Source: Haliclystus octoradiatus
Taxonomy: Eukaryota > Cnidaria > Staurozoa > Stauromedusae > Haliclystidae
Length of the DNA stretch: 64,000 nt
NCBI GenBank assembly: GCA_916610825.1
Contig: OU744450.1
Location: 12,413,307 to 12,477,306, forward strand
Direction: 5' to 3'
Shown: piece after piece, positions 12,426-23,882 of the stretch
How positions within the stretch are numbered: position 1 is the first letter of the stretch
Layout: every line of letters begins with the position of its first letter
Position numbers and translations under genes: made by a program
The notes under the pieces: model-generated
The model's input: only the letters and a program-made list of their open reading frames with translations
Told to the model about the DNA's origin: nothing
Database searches by the model: none

Positions 12426-12680
12426 GATTGTGCAGGATTTTGAACAACGGCTCTCAAAGAACACAAGTCCATACTTTAATACTGTGGTTGCACGCTGTGA
12501 TTTTATCTTGTTATTGTTTTGTTTGCACACAGGATGTGATTGTCCAGTTTATGAGAATATCATTGTTTAGTGTCTACGTTTCAGGATAAAAACCGATACG
12601 TAATTTACGCGTTGAGAAAATCCAAAAAAGACTTTTTTATATTTTTCGATAACATAATATAATATTATATAATATTAATC

Positions 12681-13487
12681 ATGTCCTTTATCGTTGTTAT
12701 TCCAGCTCGACTGGAATCTTCCCGCCTACCTCGTAAAGTACTTGCTGATATTGATGGCAAACCTATGATCCAATGGGTCGCTGAGAAAGCAAATCATAGC
12801 GGTGCCACTAAAGTGATTATTGCTACAGATAGCGATGAAGTTGCTAAAGTGGTTGAAGGTTTTGGCAGTGAAGTATGTATGACAAGTAAAGAGCACCAGT
12901 CAGGCACCGAACGTTTAGGAGAAGTGGTCGAAAAATACAACTTTTCATCAGATCAGATAATTGTCAATGTCCAAGGCGATGAACCATTTATTCCACCTGA
13001 AAACATCAAGCAAGTTGCCGGACACCTTGCTCAACAAAAAAATGCACGAATGTCAACTCTGGCGGTGGCTATTGAAGAAGCTGACGAAGCATTCAATCCG
13101 AATTCTGTGAAAGTTGTATGTGATAAAGATGGATATGCGATGTATTTTAGTCGTTCAATCATTCCTTATGATCGAAAACGTTTTCTTAATAAACACTACC
13201 GTCACCAACAAAATAATGATAAAAAGGACAAGAAGATCACCGAAATAGGTGACTTCTATTTGCGACATGTTGGTATTTATGCCTATCGGGCAAGTTTTAT
13301 ACGCGACTATATTACTTGGCCAGTGAGTGACTTGGAGAAAATTGAATCACTTGAACAGTTACGAGTGTTGTGGCAGGGCGAGAAGATTCACGTCAGCGTA
13401 GCGAAAACAAGGGTACCTGTTGAAGGAGTTGATACGGCGGAGGATTTAGCGAAAGCCATTGCTTATGCCAAAACTTTGAAAGTCTGA
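12681..13487 (+). CDS. kdsB: CMP-KDO synthetase (3-deoxy-manno-octulosonate cytidylyltransferase), copy 1
   Basis: The enzyme joins CTP and KDO to give CMP-KDO, the activated sugar used for lipopolysaccharide core in Gram-negative bacteria and for pectin and algal walls. The 268-residue product carries the family signature from residue 8 ([12 protein letters not shown], with Arg10 and Lys19), HQSGTERL at 72-79, VNVQGDEP at 95-102 with the metal-binding Asp100, FNPNSVKVV at 138-146, [10 protein letters not shown] at 194-203 and GVDT at 249-252 with the second metal ligand Asp251. Bacterial enzymes are about 248 residues; the extra 20 are a Lys/Asn-rich insert near 170-190. The Gly usual in RLPGK is Arg18. 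ATG at 12681 matches the bacterial start. There is no intron, no N-terminal targeting extension, and no operon; AATAAA signals lie near 13706. Similarity is closest to gammaproteobacterial KdsB by eye. Horizontal origin is inferred. Confidence 0.92.
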   Translation: MSFIVVIPARLESSRLPRKVLADIDGKPMIQWVAEKANHSGATKVIIATDSDEVAKVVEGFGSEVCMTSKEHQSGTERLGEVVEKYNFSSDQIIVNVQGDEPFIPPENIKQVAGHLAQQKNARMSTLAVAIEEADEAFNPNSVKVVCDKDGYAMYFSRSIIPYDRKRFLNKHYRHQQNNDKKDKKITEIGDFYLRHVGIYAYRASFIRDYITWPVSDLEKIESLEQLRVLWQGEKIHVSVAKTRVPVEGVDTAEDLAKAIAYAKTLKV

Positions 13488-14728
13488 GAATGCTCCCAAA
13501 TTATAAAAGGAAAATATCTTCCCTCGTAACATTAAATCATTGGTGTATTAAATCATCTTACAGAAATATTTAATGTGCGCATGATGTAACACTGGATCAT
13601 GCTAGTCATGACAGTGAAGAATCCTCATTGATGTCCATCTAGTAGCATTATAGATAAGAATCAATATTATCTTATTATCGTAACTTAATTTACGCTTGAT
13701 GACATAAATAAATGAATAATTTGGGGCTTTCATGTTTGGAATGGAATTTTACAGCTCCTAACTGTACTTAAGGTCTAGCCTAAATGACTTTCTTATTTCA
13801 CACACAACGATAGGATTTATTTTGTCTCATTTTCGATTACATCAGTCATATTTTGAGGATTGCTGACTAGGAAATGGAGCCCGCCAATACTAAGTCGAAC
13901 TACGTCATTTTCGACCAATCAGAAAAGGCTCGTAGTTTACCGATGTTGGTAAAATAAGAAATAATTTCGCCAAAATCGATTAAACTACACCGCGAACAAT
14001 AGAATATTCAGGATGTTGTTGAAATTTGTGAACGTCTTCAAACTAAAATAAAAAACGAAATTCAACTCAAGTCAACAAGAGCCAACATGATGAGGGTGGT
14101 CAAAATTGAATTTATTATATTCAATTTTGACGAAGTCAATAGGCATTTGGCCAGATCTTTAGCACACATAGGTAGAGCAGAAATTTAGCGTCATCAGATG
14201 TACCTTTGACAAAATATTTCAAAAATCACTTGGAACGTTGTCCGACACTCAGGAAGCTAGAATAAACTCGCATGCGGTTTGTTTATTCATTTCGCTTCAC
14301 TTGTGTTTTATAACATCACTCGTGCTGGAATTTGGCGATGAAACATGGCAACCCATGCATGGACCCTTAATTAATTACGATTGTAAATTAAAATTGGATT
14401 TATAATATCACTCTTGGAAGTCTTGAAACGGTCTACAGCTGTGAGTCAGCTTTAGTAAGTGTAGTGGTTTAATATTGCATTTACGTCATTGTATAATTGT
14501 CTATTGCTATTCATTTCCTGTAAATCTGTTGTATCAAAGAGCTCTGACTAACGGCCATAGTAGCCCTTAGCATCTCTCCCTGTAATGTCAGCAGGCACGG
14601 CCTACCATTATCATAATAAAGAGCAACAACATTATATGAATTGTGTCGTTATTTAATCTCCTACATAAGTTATCTTGAAAAAATACTTTACAACAAAACA
14701 TTGATATCTATCCTCGGGACAATAGGGA
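13488..14728. other. Non-coding 3' part of duplication unit 1
   Basis: No coding motifs. It contains possible polyadenylation signals (ATTAAA near 13529, AATAAA near 13706), a CCAAT-like motif near 13916, and at about 14235-14370 a relative of the fold-back MITE at 11182-11371. Confidence 0.45.
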
Positions 14729-14736
14729 CACTGCGG

Positions 14737-15424
14737 CAGAGCCATCTATTTACAAGAGTTGGGACACGCTTTCATGTGCCGCTATCGTCTCTTATTGGAC
14801 AGATGCCATTCACGTGATTTTTTGGACGCCATTTTCGTACTTTTGGCATCAGGGTTCTTGTTCTTTTGGCAGCAGGTTTCCTGTTTTAAGCGAAGTGCGC
14901 GGAAAAATACAACCTTTTTCAGTGAAAACAAACATATGCTATTAAATTATTAATTGTTGTGTTAATAGACGAAATAGTAATCAAAATAAAATATTGTTTA
15001 CTATTCCAACTGGGGACAAGAACTAGAAAAAAGTTGCCTTTGACTGCAAAGAATAAGCGTAAGAGAGTAAGAGATGTAGTTCATACTCCACAAACTCCTT
15101 GTCCATTTAGCAATTCCAATAGCATTGATCTGATTTACTCTCGAGCAACATGCTGATGAGATCGATAATAAAGTAATAAAGTATACATTGAAGTAGATTT
15201 TATTCTTATTTTGAGAGTCCAGCAAATAAATATGGAGAAAGACAACTAATACATGGTTATATTACTCTTGTTAAACGATCGCAAACCATTTCACACAGTT
15301 CCAAAATGGCTGAAAAACACGACTTTCTCTTGCACATGCGCACTGCTATTAAAAACGTGCTCGGGTCCAGGCCAAAAAACAAAAATGGCATGAGTGTCCT
15401 AACTCTTGTAAATAGATGGCTCTG
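14737..15424. mobile_element. hAT-like MITE, 688 bp
   Basis: The element begins CAGAGCCATCTATTTACAAG and ends with its reverse complement; the inverted repeats extend about 40 bp with few mismatches. It is flanked by identical 8-base duplications CACTGCGG (14729-14736 and 15425-15432). Eight-base duplications with CAG-starting ends are typical of the hAT superfamily. The second duplication unit lacks the element at the equivalent place (19767), proving that this is an insertion. No transposase is encoded. Confidence 0.85.
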
Positions 15425-15432
15425 CACTGCGG

Positions 15433-17473
15433 AGGTGTCATTGTCTGAGTTCTCAATTTCTTTTCGAATCAAGTCTCAGATGAATAATCGTCATTATAAC
15501 CAAATCCTTTCATGACACATTTATTTCCCATGGCTTGTTTTTACGTTGTGCTGTGCTTATAATACTTGCCAGACGTAGCCTTTTCTCACATGTGAAAACA
15601 ATCGTACGCGGCATTTGATTGAACGAATTCACATTGTTTGACTCACGAACAAATCGCTGCGTGTAAACAATGGAAAGTATCGCTAGATGTTAAACAGAAT
15701 TGGTCATCTAATCTAATTGATACAATCATAATAGTTGGCTTAACTTCGACTATTGACTATACTATAAATAATATACGTAAATGCAAATCTAGTCGTCACA
15801 TTGTTGGTGCTAGCAATGCCATAGATGTCTACGTACTAGAGCGCTAACCACGTTATTTTTCTTTGGAAGCAGGTGTCGCAATAGAGGCCATTTTGTTGGC
15901 GGATATAGAATATAGTATAGAAACTATATCCATCAGGTGATAATTTTTTTTCTCATATAATAAATCGATGGGGTTTTTCGAATTTGTTTTTACTTTTTTG
16001 CCATCTTAGATGACGTGGTTTAATATTGGAAAAATTGAGACACTGTACCATTGACATGTGACATAAATTCGTTTTTCTACGTGAAAGATTTTTAACTGTT
16101 TGAAGCACATGTGATTTTGATCAGCGCTGTGTGGAGATTTCTCTCACACGACGAAGAAACAGGAACATCAGTTATTCCGTAAATTTTCAGCAAGAGGTAG
16201 TGATACATCAAGCACAGACAGTTGGTTCTTGGTTGCTTTTGGGTAACAGCTATTTGCTGAGAACTTTTAACAATTAAATTGCTAAAGCCTGAATTAATAC
16301 GAATTATTAGATTTGTATATACTTTTATTTATATTTTTTAGCTACAATGTAAAATGTTGTTCAAACATAAATATGTTTCATATAATCGGTTAAAACAATT
16401 CCATTGGGGATTCAACTGCAACTCTTGTTATAACCAATTTTCGAAAGGAGTAAAAGTTTTTCCGCTCAAAACAGCTGCACTTTAGTTTGTTTTATTTTCC
16501 CGCCAGAGCTATCAAAACGACACGAGGCCATTGCTTTCCCTCCGAAAAATGGAAACCGAAGGTCCTCTATATTATAGTCTCGGAACAAGAATGCTGTACT
16601 ACAACCTCGTTTACAATGTACATTAAATTACGGATGGTGGATATACTTACGATGTTTGTATGTTTGTATGTATGTATGTATGTATGTATGTATGTATGTA
16701 TTTTGTGGCACAATGGCTATAACAGGCAAATGAACATAGAAGCGATCAATTAATTAAGATCCTCTCTATGACATCCCATAATGGGAAAAAGTGAGACTTT
16801 AGCTAGCTTTATCTCAATCAAGTACCCAGTCTAATATTTCACGTGAATTCAGTGCAAACACTTGGTACGTGATTTCACCTGCTAATGCGCAGAATGACTA
16901 TACCTTATGACCATGCCTATACAAAGATAAAATCTGTCTGAAACGCACATTATCTCCAGTATCTAAAGCTATGAACTAGATTCCTGTTACAAAATAGTCA
17001 GAAGAGAGTTATGTAGATTATACCGCTAAATAATCTCCATGAAAATGAAATTAAGAATTAGGAAAGACCGCGGAAGGTTTCTAGGTGACTACGTCACGAT
17101 TACGTCAACTTCTGAGAATGTAAACAGTAAACGCAATCATGATAATTTACTAAAAGTTGAAAATACATATTCGAATGTAGCAGTGTAACTGATATATGCA
17201 GTTGTCAAACCGGACACCTTTTTATCAAATGTTTTAAGTCAAACAGCAACAAAACTTGTGTATATAATGCGATAATTTGCACAACCAAATAGTAAAATGC
17301 GATGAAATAAAAAACCAAATCAACTACCTTGTTTAAGTCAAAAGTGAATGAAAAGTCCCTGAGAAAACTAAAGAAAATTGGACACACCCACACATTTCCG
17401 CATTTATAGGTGTATAGATGGACAATATAGTGAGAAACAGGAACAAAAACGTGAACATAACTGTATAAAGGAC
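15433..17473. other. Non-coding remainder of duplication unit 1
   Basis: Only short open frames occur, conserved in unit 2 because the DNA is duplicated, not because of visible selection. The stretch includes a (GTAT)n microsatellite at about 16654-16701. Confidence 0.45.
16654..16701. repeat. (GTAT)n microsatellite, short allele
   Basis: About twelve tetranucleotide units, with one interruption near the start. The equivalent site in the other duplication unit (20994-21079) has about twenty-one units. Confidence 0.9.
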
Positions 17474-17712
17474 GATTGTGCAGGATTTAGAACAATGGCT
17501 CTCAAAGAACACAAGTCCATACTTTAATACTGTGGTTGCACGCTGTGATTTTATCTTGTTATTGTTTTGTTTGCACACAGGATGCGATTGTCCAGTTTAT
17601 GAGAATATCATTGTTTAGTGTCTACGTTTCAGGATAAAAACTGGTACGTAATTTACGCGTTGAGAAAATCCAAAAAAGACTTTCTATATTTTTCGATAAC
17701 ATAATATTAATT

Positions 17713-18519
17713 ATGTCCTTTATCGTTGTTATTCCAGCTCGACTGGAATCTTCCCGTCTACCTCGTAAAGTACTTGCTGATATTGATGGCAAACCTATGA
17801 TCCAATGGGTCGCTGAGAAAGCAAATCATAGCGGTGCCACTAAAGTGATTATTGCTACAGATAGCGATGAAGTTGCTAAAGTGGTTGAAGGTTTTGGCAG
17901 TGAAGTATGTATGACAAGTAAAGAGCACCAGTCAGGCACTGAACGTTTAGGAGAAGTGGTCGAAAAATACAACTTTTCACCAGATCAGATAATTGTCAAT
18001 GTCCAAGGCGATGAACCATTTATTCCAGTCGAAAACATCAAGCAAGTTGCCGGACACCTTGCTCAACAAAAAAATGCACGAATGTCAACTCTGGCGGTAG
18101 CTATTAAAGAAGCTGACGAAGCATTCAATCCGAATTCTGTGAAAGTTGTATGTGATAAAGATGGATATGCGATGTATTTTAGTCGTTCAATCATTCCTTA
18201 TGATCGAAAACGTTTTCTTAATAAACACTACCGTCACCAACAAAATAATGATAAAAAGGACAAGAAGATCACCGAAATAGGTGACTTCTATTTGCGACAT
18301 GTTGGTATTTATGCCTATCGGGCAAGTTTTATACGCGACTATATTACTTGGCCAGTGAGTGACTTGGAGAAAATTGAATCACTTGAACAGTTACGAGTGT
18401 TGTGGCAGGGCGAGAAGATTCACGTCAGCGTAGCGAAAACAAGGGTACCTGTTGAAGGAGTTGATACGGCGGAGGATTTAGCGAAAGCCATTGCTTATGC
18501 CAAAACTTTGAAAGTCTGA
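17713..18519 (+). CDS. kdsB: CMP-KDO synthetase, copy 2
   Basis: Intact 268-residue frame, same start and stop as copy 1. The two proteins differ at residues 90 (Ser to Pro), 106 (Pro to Val) and 132 (Glu to Lys); all signature and metal-binding residues are unchanged. I see three silent differences and three changed codons, one of which (CCT to GTC at residue 106) differs at all three bases. Both copies staying open after duplication suggests, but does not prove, that both are used. Upstream DNA is shared with copy 1 for about 240 bp, so they should have similar promoters. No intron or signal peptide. Confidence 0.92.
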   Translation: MSFIVVIPARLESSRLPRKVLADIDGKPMIQWVAEKANHSGATKVIIATDSDEVAKVVEGFGSEVCMTSKEHQSGTERLGEVVEKYNFSPDQIIVNVQGDEPFIPVENIKQVAGHLAQQKNARMSTLAVAIKEADEAFNPNSVKVVCDKDGYAMYFSRSIIPYDRKRFLNKHYRHQQNNDKKDKKITEIGDFYLRHVGIYAYRASFIRDYITWPVSDLEKIESLEQLRVLWQGEKIHVSVAKTRVPVEGVDTAEDLAKAIAYAKTLKV

Positions 18520-20993
18520 GAATGCTCCCAAATTATAAAAGGAAAATATCTTCCCTCGTAACATTAAATCATTGGTGTATTAAATCATCTTACAGAAATA
18601 TTTAATGTGCGCATGATGTAACACTGGATCATGCTAGTCATGACAGTGAAGAATCCTCATTGATGTCCATCTAGTAGCATTATAGATAAGAATCAATATT
18701 ATCTTATTATCGTAACTTAATTTACGCTTGATGACATAAATAAATGAATAATTTGGGGCTTTCATGTTTGGAATGGAATTTTACAGCTCCTAACTGTACT
18801 TAAGGTCTAGCCTAAATAACTTTCTTATTTCACACACAACGATAGGATTTATTTTGTCTCATTTTCGATTACATCAGTCATATTTTGAGGATTGCTGACT
18901 AGGAAATGGAGCCCGCCAACACTAAGTCGAACTACGTCATTTTCGACCAATCAGAAAAGGCTCGTAGTTTACCGATGTTGGTAAAATAAGAAATAATTTC
19001 GCCAAAATCGATTAAACTACACCGCGAACAATAGAATATTCAGGATGTTGTTGAAATATGTGAACGGCTTCAAACTAAAATAAAAAACGAAATTCAACTC
19101 AAGTCAACAAGAGCCAACATGATGAGGGTGGTCAAAATTGAATTTATTATATTCAATTTTGACGAAGTCAATAGGCATTTGGCCAGATCTTTAGCACACA
19201 TAGGTAGAGCAGAAATTTAGCGTCATCAGATGTACCTTTGACAAAATATTTCAAAAATCACTTGGAACGTTGTCCGACACTCAGGAAGCTAGAATAAACT
19301 CGCATGCGGTTTGTTTATTCATTTCGCTTCACTTGTGTTTTATAACATCACTCGTGCTGGAATTTGGCGATGAAACATGGCAACCCATGCATGGACCCTT
19401 AATTAATTACGATTGTAAATTAAAATTGGATTTATAATATCACTCTTGGAAGTCTTGAAACGGTCTACAGCTGTGAGTCAGCTTTAGTAAGTGTAATGGT
19501 TTAATATTGCATTTACGTCATTGTATAATTGTCTATTGCTATTCATTTCCTGTAAATCTGTTGTATCAAAGAGCTCTGACTAACGTCCATAATAGCCCTT
19601 AGCATCTCTCCCTGTAATGTCAGCAGGCACGGCCTACCATTATCATAATAAAGAGCAACAACATTATATGAATTGTGTCGTTATTTAATCTCCTACATAA
19701 GTTATCTTGAATAAATACTTTACAACAAAACATTGATATCTATCCTCGGGACAAAAGGGACACTGCTCAGGTGTCATGGTCTGAGTTCTCAATTTCTTTT
19801 CGAATCAAGTCTCAGATGAATAATCGTCATTATAACCAAATCCTTTCATGACACATTTATTTCCCATGGCTTTTTTTTACGTTGTGCTGTGCTTATAATA
19901 CTTGCCAGACGTAGCCTTTTCTCACATGTGAAAAATATCGTACGCGGCATTTGATTGAACGAATTCACATTGTTTGACTCACGAACAAATCGCTGCGTGT
20001 AAACAATGGAAAGTATCGCTAGATGTTAAACAGAATTGGTCATCTAATCTAATTCATACAATCATAATAGTTGGCTAAACTTCGACTATTGACTATACTA
20101 TAAATAATATACGTAAATGCAAATCTAGTCGTCACATTGTTGGTGCTAGCAATGCCATAGATGTCTACGTACTAGAGCGCTAACCACGTTATTTCTCTTT
20201 GGAAGCAGGTGTCGCAACAGAGGCCATTTTGTTGGCGGATATAGAATATAGTATAGAAACTATATCCATCAGGTGATAATTTATTGTCTCATATAATAAA
20301 TCGATGGGGTTTTTCGAATTTGTTTTTATTTTTTTGCCATCTTAGATGACGTGGTTTAATATTGGAAAAATTGAGACACTGTACCATTGACATGTGAAAT
20401 AAATTCGTTTTTCTACGTGAAAGATTTTTAACTGTTTGAAGCACATGTGATTTTGATCAGCGCTGTGTGGAGATTTCTCTCACACGACGAAGAAACAGAA
20501 ACATCAGTTATTCCGTAAATTTTCAGCAAGAGGTAGTGATACATCAAGCACAGACAGTTGGTTCTTGGTTGCTTTTGGGTAACAGCTATTTGCTGAGAAC
20601 TTTTAACAATTAGATTGCTAAAGCCTGAATTAATACGAATTATTATATTTGTATATACTTTTATTTATATTTTTTAGCTACAATGTAAAATGTTGTTCAA
20701 ACATAAATATGTTTCATATTAATCGATTAAAACAATTTCCATTGGGGATTCAATTGCAACTCTTGTTATAACCAATTTTCGAAAGGAGTAAAAGTTTTTC
20801 CGCTCAAAACAGCTGCACTTTAGTTTGTTTTATTTTCCCGCCAGAGCTATCAAAACGACACGAGGCCATTGCTTTCCCTCCGAAAAATGGAAACCGAAGG
20901 TCCTCTATATTATAGTCTCGGAACGAGAATGCTGTACTACAACCTCGTTTACAATGTACATTAAATTACGGATGGTGGATATACTTACGATGT
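18520..20993. other. Non-coding part of duplication unit 2
   Basis: Equivalent to 13488-16653 without the MITE. A fold-back MITE relative lies at about 19275-19405. The empty MITE site is at 19763-19775 (…CACTGCTCAGGTGTC). Confidence 0.45.
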
Positions 20994-21079
20994 TTGTATG
21001 TATGTATGTATGTATGTATGTATGTATGTATGTATGTATGTATGTATGTATGTATGTATGTATGTATGTATGTATGTAT
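20994..21079. repeat. (GTAT)n microsatellite, long allele
   Basis: About twenty-one uninterrupted GTAT units, nearly twice the tract in the sister duplication unit. Confidence 0.9.
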
Positions 21080-21851
21080 TTTGTGGCACAATGGCTCTAA
21101 CAGGCAAATGAACATAGAAGCGATAAATTAATTAAGATCCTCTCTATGACATCCCATAATGGGAAAAAGTGAGACTTTAGCTAGCTTTATCTCAATCAAG
21201 TACCCAGTCTAATATTTCACGTGAATTCAGTGCAAACACTTGGTACGTGATGTCACCTGCTAATGCGCAGAATGACTATACCTTATGGCCATGCCTATAC
21301 GAAGATAAAATCTGTCTGAAACGCACATTATCTCCAGTATCTAAAGCTATGAACTAGATTCCTGTTACAAAATAGTCAGAAGAGAGTTATGTAGATTATA
21401 CCGCTAAATAATCTCCATGAAAATGAAATTAAGAATTAGGAAAGACCGCGGAAGGTTTCTAGGTGACTACGTCACGATTACGTCAACTTCTGAGAATGTA
21501 AACAGTAAACGCAATCATGATAATTTACTAAGTTGAAAATACATATTCGAATGTAGCAGTGTAACTGATATATGCAGTTGTCAAACCGGACACCTTTTTA
21601 TCAAATGTTTTAAGTCAAACAGCAACAAAACTTGTGTATATAATGCGATAATTTGCACAACCAAATGGTAAAATGTGACGAAATAAAAAACCAAATCAAC
21701 TACCTTGTTTAAATGAAAAGTGAATGAAAAGTCCCTGAGAAAACTAAGGAAAATTGGACACACCCACACATTTTCCGCATTTATAGGTGTATAGATGGAC
21801 AATATAGTGAGAAACAGGAACAAAAATGTGAACATAACTGTATAAAGGACG

Positions 21852-22373
21852 CTCTTCATTTGAATGGCGTCACGAAATTATTAAAGGTCAAGCAGCTATA
21901 TCTAATCTTCTTTCTTATAAAATAACGCAATTTACAATTTTTATCACCACGCTTGAGGAAATTGGAAACGCGAGTTTTGCCATAATTTGCAGGTGGTAAA
22001 AACTTAACCAATACATTTTGATTGTCTGATAAAGGGTTACATACTAACATGGGTTGAGTGTACTAATAACAACACGGAACTAAAATATATTGTGAAAATT
22101 AAAACAAGGAGATTAAAATCGCCCACAACAAAGACTTTGTTTGTTTCGTTACAAGTAATATAATATATAAGTAATATAATATATAAGTACTGTACTATAT
22201 AAGTATGAATGTCTAAAGTATAAAATGAAAATTATTTATTCACCAGGCTATGAGTGTCCATCTTCACAATATAATTTGCGGGAGTTCACGTTGACGATCC
22301 ATAATTATTATATTTGTATAACGTGTTTAACGTGTATATACATTTATACGCACAACAAAATAAAGTCTGTGGT
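21852..22373. other. Upstream region of P450 gene
   Basis: Single-copy AT-rich DNA. Positions 22155-22205 contain repeated TAATATATAAG-type units that include TATA-like sequences; these could serve the P450 gene, but no start site can be read from sequence. Confidence 0.35.
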
Positions 22374-23882
22374 ATGGAGAATTACATTTGGCATGGCTCT
22401 AACCTTAATTTATGGCGCGAAATAGGATTTATAATTTTATTCATTGCACTTTTGATGTATTTTTGCCAACGAAGAATGAAATATTTGGTAGCTTTACCAC
22501 CTGGGCCCAAGCCCTTGCCTTTAATTGGAAATGTCCATCAATTCAATCGTGATAACATATGTAGTGCTATTGCGTCCTGGTCAAAAATCTACGGCTCTTT
22601 TGTAACGGTTCGATTCGCAAGTCGTGTCAATGTTGTTGCTAATACTATTGATAGCTGTAGAGAAATTGTTGTTAAAAATGGAATAGCTTGCGGTGGGAGA
22701 GACGATAACTTTATATTTCGTTTATATTCACCGAATTTAGCTGGAGTAGCATTATCAGATTATGGGGAAGAATGGAAATTTTGTCGTAAAATAACACATG
22801 AATGTTTAAAAACCTACGGTTCAAAACGTAGTGTAGTCGAGAAGTTCGTAAGGGAAGAATGTTGTTATCTTGTAAATAATTTGAAAACAGATGAAAATAT
22901 TAGTATTCGACATGATATTGAACTAAGCGTTACTAATGTTATTGCAGCTATGTTGCTTGGCTCAAGATACAATAAAAACGATGAAGAATTTCGACAACTA
23001 GCAGAAGGGTCATCTTGGTTTACAGATGCTATTGGAGTATTGGGTCTGACATTCTTATCACCATGGTTACGGTATTTGTTTGTGGCGAAAATCAATCGTT
23101 TTAAACAATATGTTAGATTGAGAGATAATTTACTGGATAGGAAGTTACGAGAACATAGAGCTACTTATGTAAAAGGTGAAAAAAGGGATTTTTTAGATGC
23201 AATTATTGCAATGAGCAATGACCTTAAAGAATCTTCTGGAATAGTTTCGAATCGACTGAATGAACATCTGAGAATGATTTTAGCTGATATTTTATTCGCT
23301 GGCGTGGATACCACATACAATTCACTTCTCTGGGGGATTTTGTTTTTGATGCGTTGGCCAGATAAACAAGAAATTCTGTATAATGAGCTACACAAAAATA
23401 TCAATTCTATCGATCAGCTGCATTATGAAAACAAAGCAAAATTTCCTTATTTGGAAGCAACTATAAACGAGACTTTACGACTCGGTTCCATTTCATCGTT
23501 AGGTATTACCCACAAAGCAATGCAGGATGTAAACATAGGATCATATCGAATTCCAAAAGGCACTGTTTTATTAACCAACATATACGCAATACACCATGAT
23601 GAGAAATACTGGAAGAACCCAGACGAGTTTTCACCTGAACGTTTCTTGGATGATAATGGGAAATTTGCGATACCAAATCGTAGCTTTATGCCATTTTCAG
23701 ATGGACCAAGATCGTGCGTAGGAAAAAATTTATCAAAATTAAAACATTTTTATTTCTTCGCTCATTTAGTTTATCATTTTAAAATTGAGGCACCTATGGG
23801 TCAGCCATTACCTACACTTGAAGGCAAACAGAAAGCAGTAAGGGAAACAACACCGTATGATCTCCTCCTAAGAAGACGATGA
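22374..23882 (+). CDS. Cytochrome P450, CYP2-clan-like, intronless
   Basis: A haem-thiolate mono-oxygenase, probably anchored in the endoplasmic reticulum. From ATG 22374 the protein is 502 residues, the usual length. Residues about 14-33 form a hydrophobic anchor (IGFIILFIALLMYF), followed by the proline hinge PPGPKPLPLIGN (about 42-53). The I-helix oxygen-binding motif AGVDTT is at 309-314, the ExxR motif ETLR at 366-369, SPERF near 420, and the haem loop FMPFSDGPRSCVG with the axial Cys448. The hinge and haem loop resemble the CYP2/CYP17 group. The frame stays open upstream of 22374 without a better ATG. No intron is present, whereas animal CYP2-clan genes usually have several, so a retroposed copy or intron loss is likely. 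Substrate unknown. Confidence 0.9.
   Translation: MENYIWHGSNLNLWREIGFIILFIALLMYFCQRRMKYLVALPPGPKPLPLIGNVHQFNRDNICSAIASWSKIYGSFVTVRFASRVNVVANTIDSCREIVVKNGIACGGRDDNFIFRLYSPNLAGVALSDYGEEWKFCRKITHECLKTYGSKRSVVEKFVREECCYLVNNLKTDENISIRHDIELSVTNVIAAMLLGSRYNKNDEEFRQLAEGSSWFTDAIGVLGLTFLSPWLRYLFVAKINRFKQYVRLRDNLLDRKLREHRATYVKGEKRDFLDAIIAMSNDLKESSGIVSNRLNEHLRMILADILFAGVDTTYNSLLWGILFLMRWPDKQEILYNELHKNINSIDQLHYENKAKFPYLEATINETLRLGSISSLGITHKAMQDVNIGSYRIPKGTVLLTNIYAIHHDEKYWKNPDEFSPERFLDDNGKFAIPNRSFMPFSDGPRSCVGKNLSKLKHFYFFAHLVYHFKIEAPMGQPLPTLEGKQKAVRETTPYDLLLRRR

Larger units (their letters stand above)
12426..17473 (+). repeat. Tandem duplication unit 1 (about 5.05 kb) with kdsB
   Basis: This block and 17474-21851 are near-identical over their full length. 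Unit 1 starts at GATTGTGCAGG and ends at TATAAAGGAC; unit 2 starts and ends with the same sequences, giving a clean head-to-tail junction at 17473/17474. Differences are scattered substitutions, a 16 bp length change just upstream of the gene, the 688 bp MITE (only here) and (GTAT)n length. The 3.3 kb downstream of the gene is non-coding. Confidence 0.9.
17474..21851 (+). repeat. Tandem duplication unit 2 (about 4.38 kb) with kdsB
   Basis: Second head-to-tail copy of 12426-17473. It lacks the hAT-like MITE and has an expanded (GTAT)n tract. The right edge is set by TATAAAGGAC at 21842-21851, after which the sequence is single-copy. Confidence 0.9.

Noticed and set aside
12681-18519. kdsB as bacterial contamination of the assembly
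   Set aside because: Both copies are inside a tandemly duplicated AT-rich block with MITEs and microsatellites and no neighbouring bacterial genes. Long reads would still be the decisive check.
22314-22373. Upstream extension of the P450 reading frame
   Set aside because: The extension begins at a TTG, not an ATG; ATG 22374 gives the normal N-terminal anchor and length.
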